NCBI RefSeq assembly: GCF_003008425.1
Contig: NZ_PXOQ01000015.1
Location: 62,001-126,000 of the forward strand
Origin: Aurantibacter aestuarii
GTDB taxonomy: Bacteria; Bacteroidota; Bacteroidia; Flavobacteriales; Flavobacteriaceae
DNA length: 64,000 bases
Direction of reading: 5' to 3'
Shown: positions 62,316 to 64,000 of the stretch, piece by piece
Layout: each line of letters opens with the position of its first letter
How positions within the stretch are numbered: the stretch's first letter is position 1
Program-made: the position numbers and the translations under genes
The notes under the pieces: model-generated
The model's input: only the letters and a program-made list of their open reading frames with translations
Told to the model about the DNA's origin: nothing
The model's database searches: none

Positions 62316-63061
62316 GAAAACACATTGTCGCAGGAAATTGGAAAATGAATAACAATCTTGCTCAGACTCAAGACCTAATTACAGCTTTAAAACACCAAAA
62401 CATCTCGTCGGATGCAGAGGTAATGATAGCACCATCTTTTACAAATTTATACTCTGCTTTTGAAACTTTAAAGGATCATCCGGTAGAAGTTATAGCTCAA
62501 AACATGCATTTTGCAGAACATGGCGCATATACAGGAGAAGTAAGTGCAAGTATGTTAGAGAGTGTTGGTGTAAAAACAGTTATTCTTGGTCATAGTGAGC
62601 GTCGAGCTTATTTTGGAGAAACCGACGATATATTAGCCAAAAAGGTAGATGCTGCATTTGCTGCTAACTTAAGAGTTATATTTTGTTTTGGTGAAGAATT
62701 GGCAGATCGTAAATCTGGAAATGAAGAAAGTGTTGTGGCCTCACAAATTAAAAATGCATTATTTCATCTAGACGCATCCGCTTTTAAAAATATCGTGTTG
62801 GCTTATGAGCCCGTTTGGGCTATAGGTACTGGAGAAACAGCAAGTCCGGAACAAGCTCAGGATATGCATAAATTTATTCGTAAAACATTAAACGATAAGT
62901 ATGGTGAAGATGTAGCAGATCAAATGTCTATTTTATATGGTGGTAGTGTGAAGCCAAATAATGCTAAAGAAATTTTTTCTAAGCCAGATGTAGACGGTGG
63001 ATTAATTGGTGGAGCCGCATTAAATGCTGACGATTTTTTTGCTATTGTTAACGCATTTTAA
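62312..63061 (+). CDS. tpiA: Triosephosphate isomerase
   Basis: A 249-residue glycolytic enzyme interconverting dihydroxyacetone phosphate and glyceraldehyde 3-phosphate. NWKMN (Lys at residue 10), QNMHFAEHGAYTGEVS, GHSERR (catalytic His), LAYEPVWAIGTG (catalytic Glu, about residues 163-174), YGGSVKPNN and GLIGGAAL are all intact. Full length, cytoplasmic. Its ATG lies within the stop of the thioredoxin gene (ATGA overlap), so it is co-translated in the operon that leads to prmA. Confidence 0.98.
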   Translation: MRKHIVAGNWKMNNNLAQTQDLITALKHQNISSDAEVMIAPSFTNLYSAFETLKDHPVEVIAQNMHFAEHGAYTGEVSASMLESVGVKTVILGHSERRAYFGETDDILAKKVDAAFAANLRVIFCFGEELADRKSGNEESVVASQIKNALFHLDASAFKNIVLAYEPVWAIGTGETASPEQAQDMHKFIRKTLNDKYGEDVADQMSILYGGSVKPNNAKEIFSKPDVDGGLIGGAALNADDFFAIVNAF

Positions 63062-63090
63062 ATTAGAGAGCAAAAGCTAAATTATATAAA

Positions 63091-63930
63091 ATGTCAAATA
63101 TCACATATATTGGTTATTATTTTACAGTAAAACCATTAGAGCCAGGCGTCGAAATTTTAATTGCAGAATTAGGTTATACAGGTTTTGAAAGTTTTGTAGA
63201 AACCGAATCTGGCGTTACTGCATATATCCAGAAAGAGGAATGGAATGAACAGATCTTAGACTCTGTTGAAATTTTAAAATCAAAGGAGTTTGAAATAACT
63301 TTTACTTTTGAAAATATTGAGCAGACCAATTGGAATGAAGAATGGGAGAAAAATTTTAATCCGATTGTGGTAGATAATAGATGTGCAGTAAGAGCCCCTT
63401 TTCATGAAAAGTTCGACACAGAATATGATATTGTTATTGAACCAAAAATGAGCTTTGGTACTGGTCATCATGAAACTACTCACATGATGATTCAACATAT
63501 CTTAAATTACGATTTCAAGGATAAATCGGTTTTAGATATGGGTTGTGGTACAGGTGTTTTGGCTATTTTAGCCGAAATGCGCGGAGCTATACGTTTGGAA
63601 GCTATAGATATTGATAACTGGTGTTATTTAAACAGTTTAGAAAATGTAGAACGCAATAATTGTAAAAACATTACCGTTTTAGAAGGTGAAGCTCAACTTT
63701 TAGAAGGTAAAAATTTTGATGTGATAATTGCCAACATTAATAGAAATATTCTTTTACAAGATATAAAAACTTATGCTGATTGTTTAAATGAAAACGGAAG
63801 CTTATTTTTAAGTGGTTTTTATAAAGATGACATTCCTTTTATTGCAAAAGAATGCGAATTGTTTCACTTGAAAGAATCTAACCGATACGAAAGAAATAAT
63901 TGGGTCGCGTTAGAGTTTACATATAATTAA
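63091..63930 (+). CDS. prmA: Ribosomal protein L11 methyltransferase
   Basis: A 279-residue SAM-dependent enzyme that methylates ribosomal protein L11. The N-terminal domain has YYFTVKPLEPGVEILIAELGYTGFESF. The catalytic domain has PKMSFGTGHHETTHMMIQ (about residues 126-143), SAM-binding LDMGCGTGVLAILAEMRGA (about 149-167) and the NIN pattern in VIIANINRNILLQ (about 212-224). It follows tpiA by 29 bases and precedes the probable clpS by five bases. Confidence 0.95.
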   Translation: MSNITYIGYYFTVKPLEPGVEILIAELGYTGFESFVETESGVTAYIQKEEWNEQILDSVEILKSKEFEITFTFENIEQTNWNEEWEKNFNPIVVDNRCAVRAPFHEKFDTEYDIVIEPKMSFGTGHHETTHMMIQHILNYDFKDKSVLDMGCGTGVLAILAEMRGAIRLEAIDIDNWCYLNSLENVERNNCKNITVLEGEAQLLEGKNFDVIIANINRNILLQDIKTYADCLNENGSLFLSGFYKDDIPFIAKECELFHLKESNRYERNNWVALEFTYN

Positions 63931-63935
63931 ATATT

Positions 63936-64000
63936 ATGAGTACCAAAGAAATTACAAAGACAGAAACGATAACTAAAGAGCAAGTCGTTAAAGAGCATGA
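63936..64000 (+). CDS. clpS: Probable ClpS adaptor (partial, first 21 codons)
   Basis: An ATG at 63936 opens a frame running off the window end (MSTKEITKTETITKEQVVKEH...). A charged, disordered N-terminus directly after prmA fits ClpS, the N-degron adaptor of ClpAP, which follows prmA in many flavobacteria. The conserved core (near YNDDVNTF) is outside the window, so the call rests on context. Confidence 0.5.
   Translation, partial: MSTKEITKTETITKEQVVKEH

Overview
The window is a stretch of AT-rich chromosome from a member of the Bacteroidota, almost certainly the family Flavobacteriaceae. This rests on several signs: promoters of the TTG-N19/20-TAnnTTTG type, a type IX secretion (Por) C-terminal domain, a PUR-alpha-like DUF3276 protein, a roughly 310-residue NusB, DUF3822 next to rsmD, a leucine dehydrogenase and many Asp-rich flavobacterial lipoproteins. 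I cannot name the genus from sequence alone. Genes are densely packed in short operons on both strands. I see no prophage, insertion sequence, CRISPR array, plasmid gene or tRNA. Most of the window is ordinary core genome, and I found no clear undescribed multi-gene system. The best candidates for novelty are single-gene architectures.

Layout. 1-6.5 kb: 5' part of lysA, sucC, a DUF1456 protein, uvrB and three envelope proteins. 6.5-12.3 kb: csaA-like gene, the PUR protein, an ABC exporter half, leucine dehydrogenase, then nusB, a DUF1573 lipoprotein and yajC. 12.3-18 kb, all on the minus strand: a YdeI-like protein, an M28 peptidase, a small membrane protein, DUF3108, rsmD, DUF3822 and a membrane protein. 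18-22.7 kb, plus strand: a RecD-like helicase, then an operon of kdsB, a HAD hydrolase, a KdnB-like Kdo 8-oxidase and a small acyltransferase. 22.9-29 kb: secreted and surface proteins, including a T9SS cargo with FG-GAP repeats, a beta-helix lipoprotein, a thioesterase and glutaminyl cyclase, followed by the SRP RNA gene. 29-39 kb: an SDR, a transaldolase, thioredoxin-fold lipoproteins, an ABC-F ATPase and pheT.

39.3-54.4 kb, a long minus-strand run: a DUF349 protein, a fused DUF368-shikimate dehydrogenase, a second DUF368 protein, a TPR protein, a class III aminotransferase, an OstA/LptA-like protein, purA, a Fur-family regulator, a bifunctional RelA/SpoT, a carboxypeptidase-regulatory-like protein and a phosphodiesterase. 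54.5-64 kb: truA and a second ABC exporter half; then cdaA (c-di-AMP synthase) and folP on the minus strand; then DUF1599, a BT_3928-like DoxX protein, an oligopeptide-type permease, a thioredoxin, tpiA, prmA and the first codons of a probable clpS.

What stands out: (i) one reading frame joins a complete DUF368 polyprenyl-phosphate translocase-type membrane protein to a complete shikimate dehydrogenase, directly behind a second DUF368 gene; (ii) two ABC exporter halves 46 kb apart carry complementary degenerate ATPase motifs, as in heterodimeric exporters; (iii) kdsB is co-transcribed with a KdnB-like gene, suggesting 8-amino-Kdo lipopolysaccharide; (iv) the oligopeptide-type permease seems to start at CTG; (v) a thioredoxin-fold lipoprotein lacks its CXXC motif.
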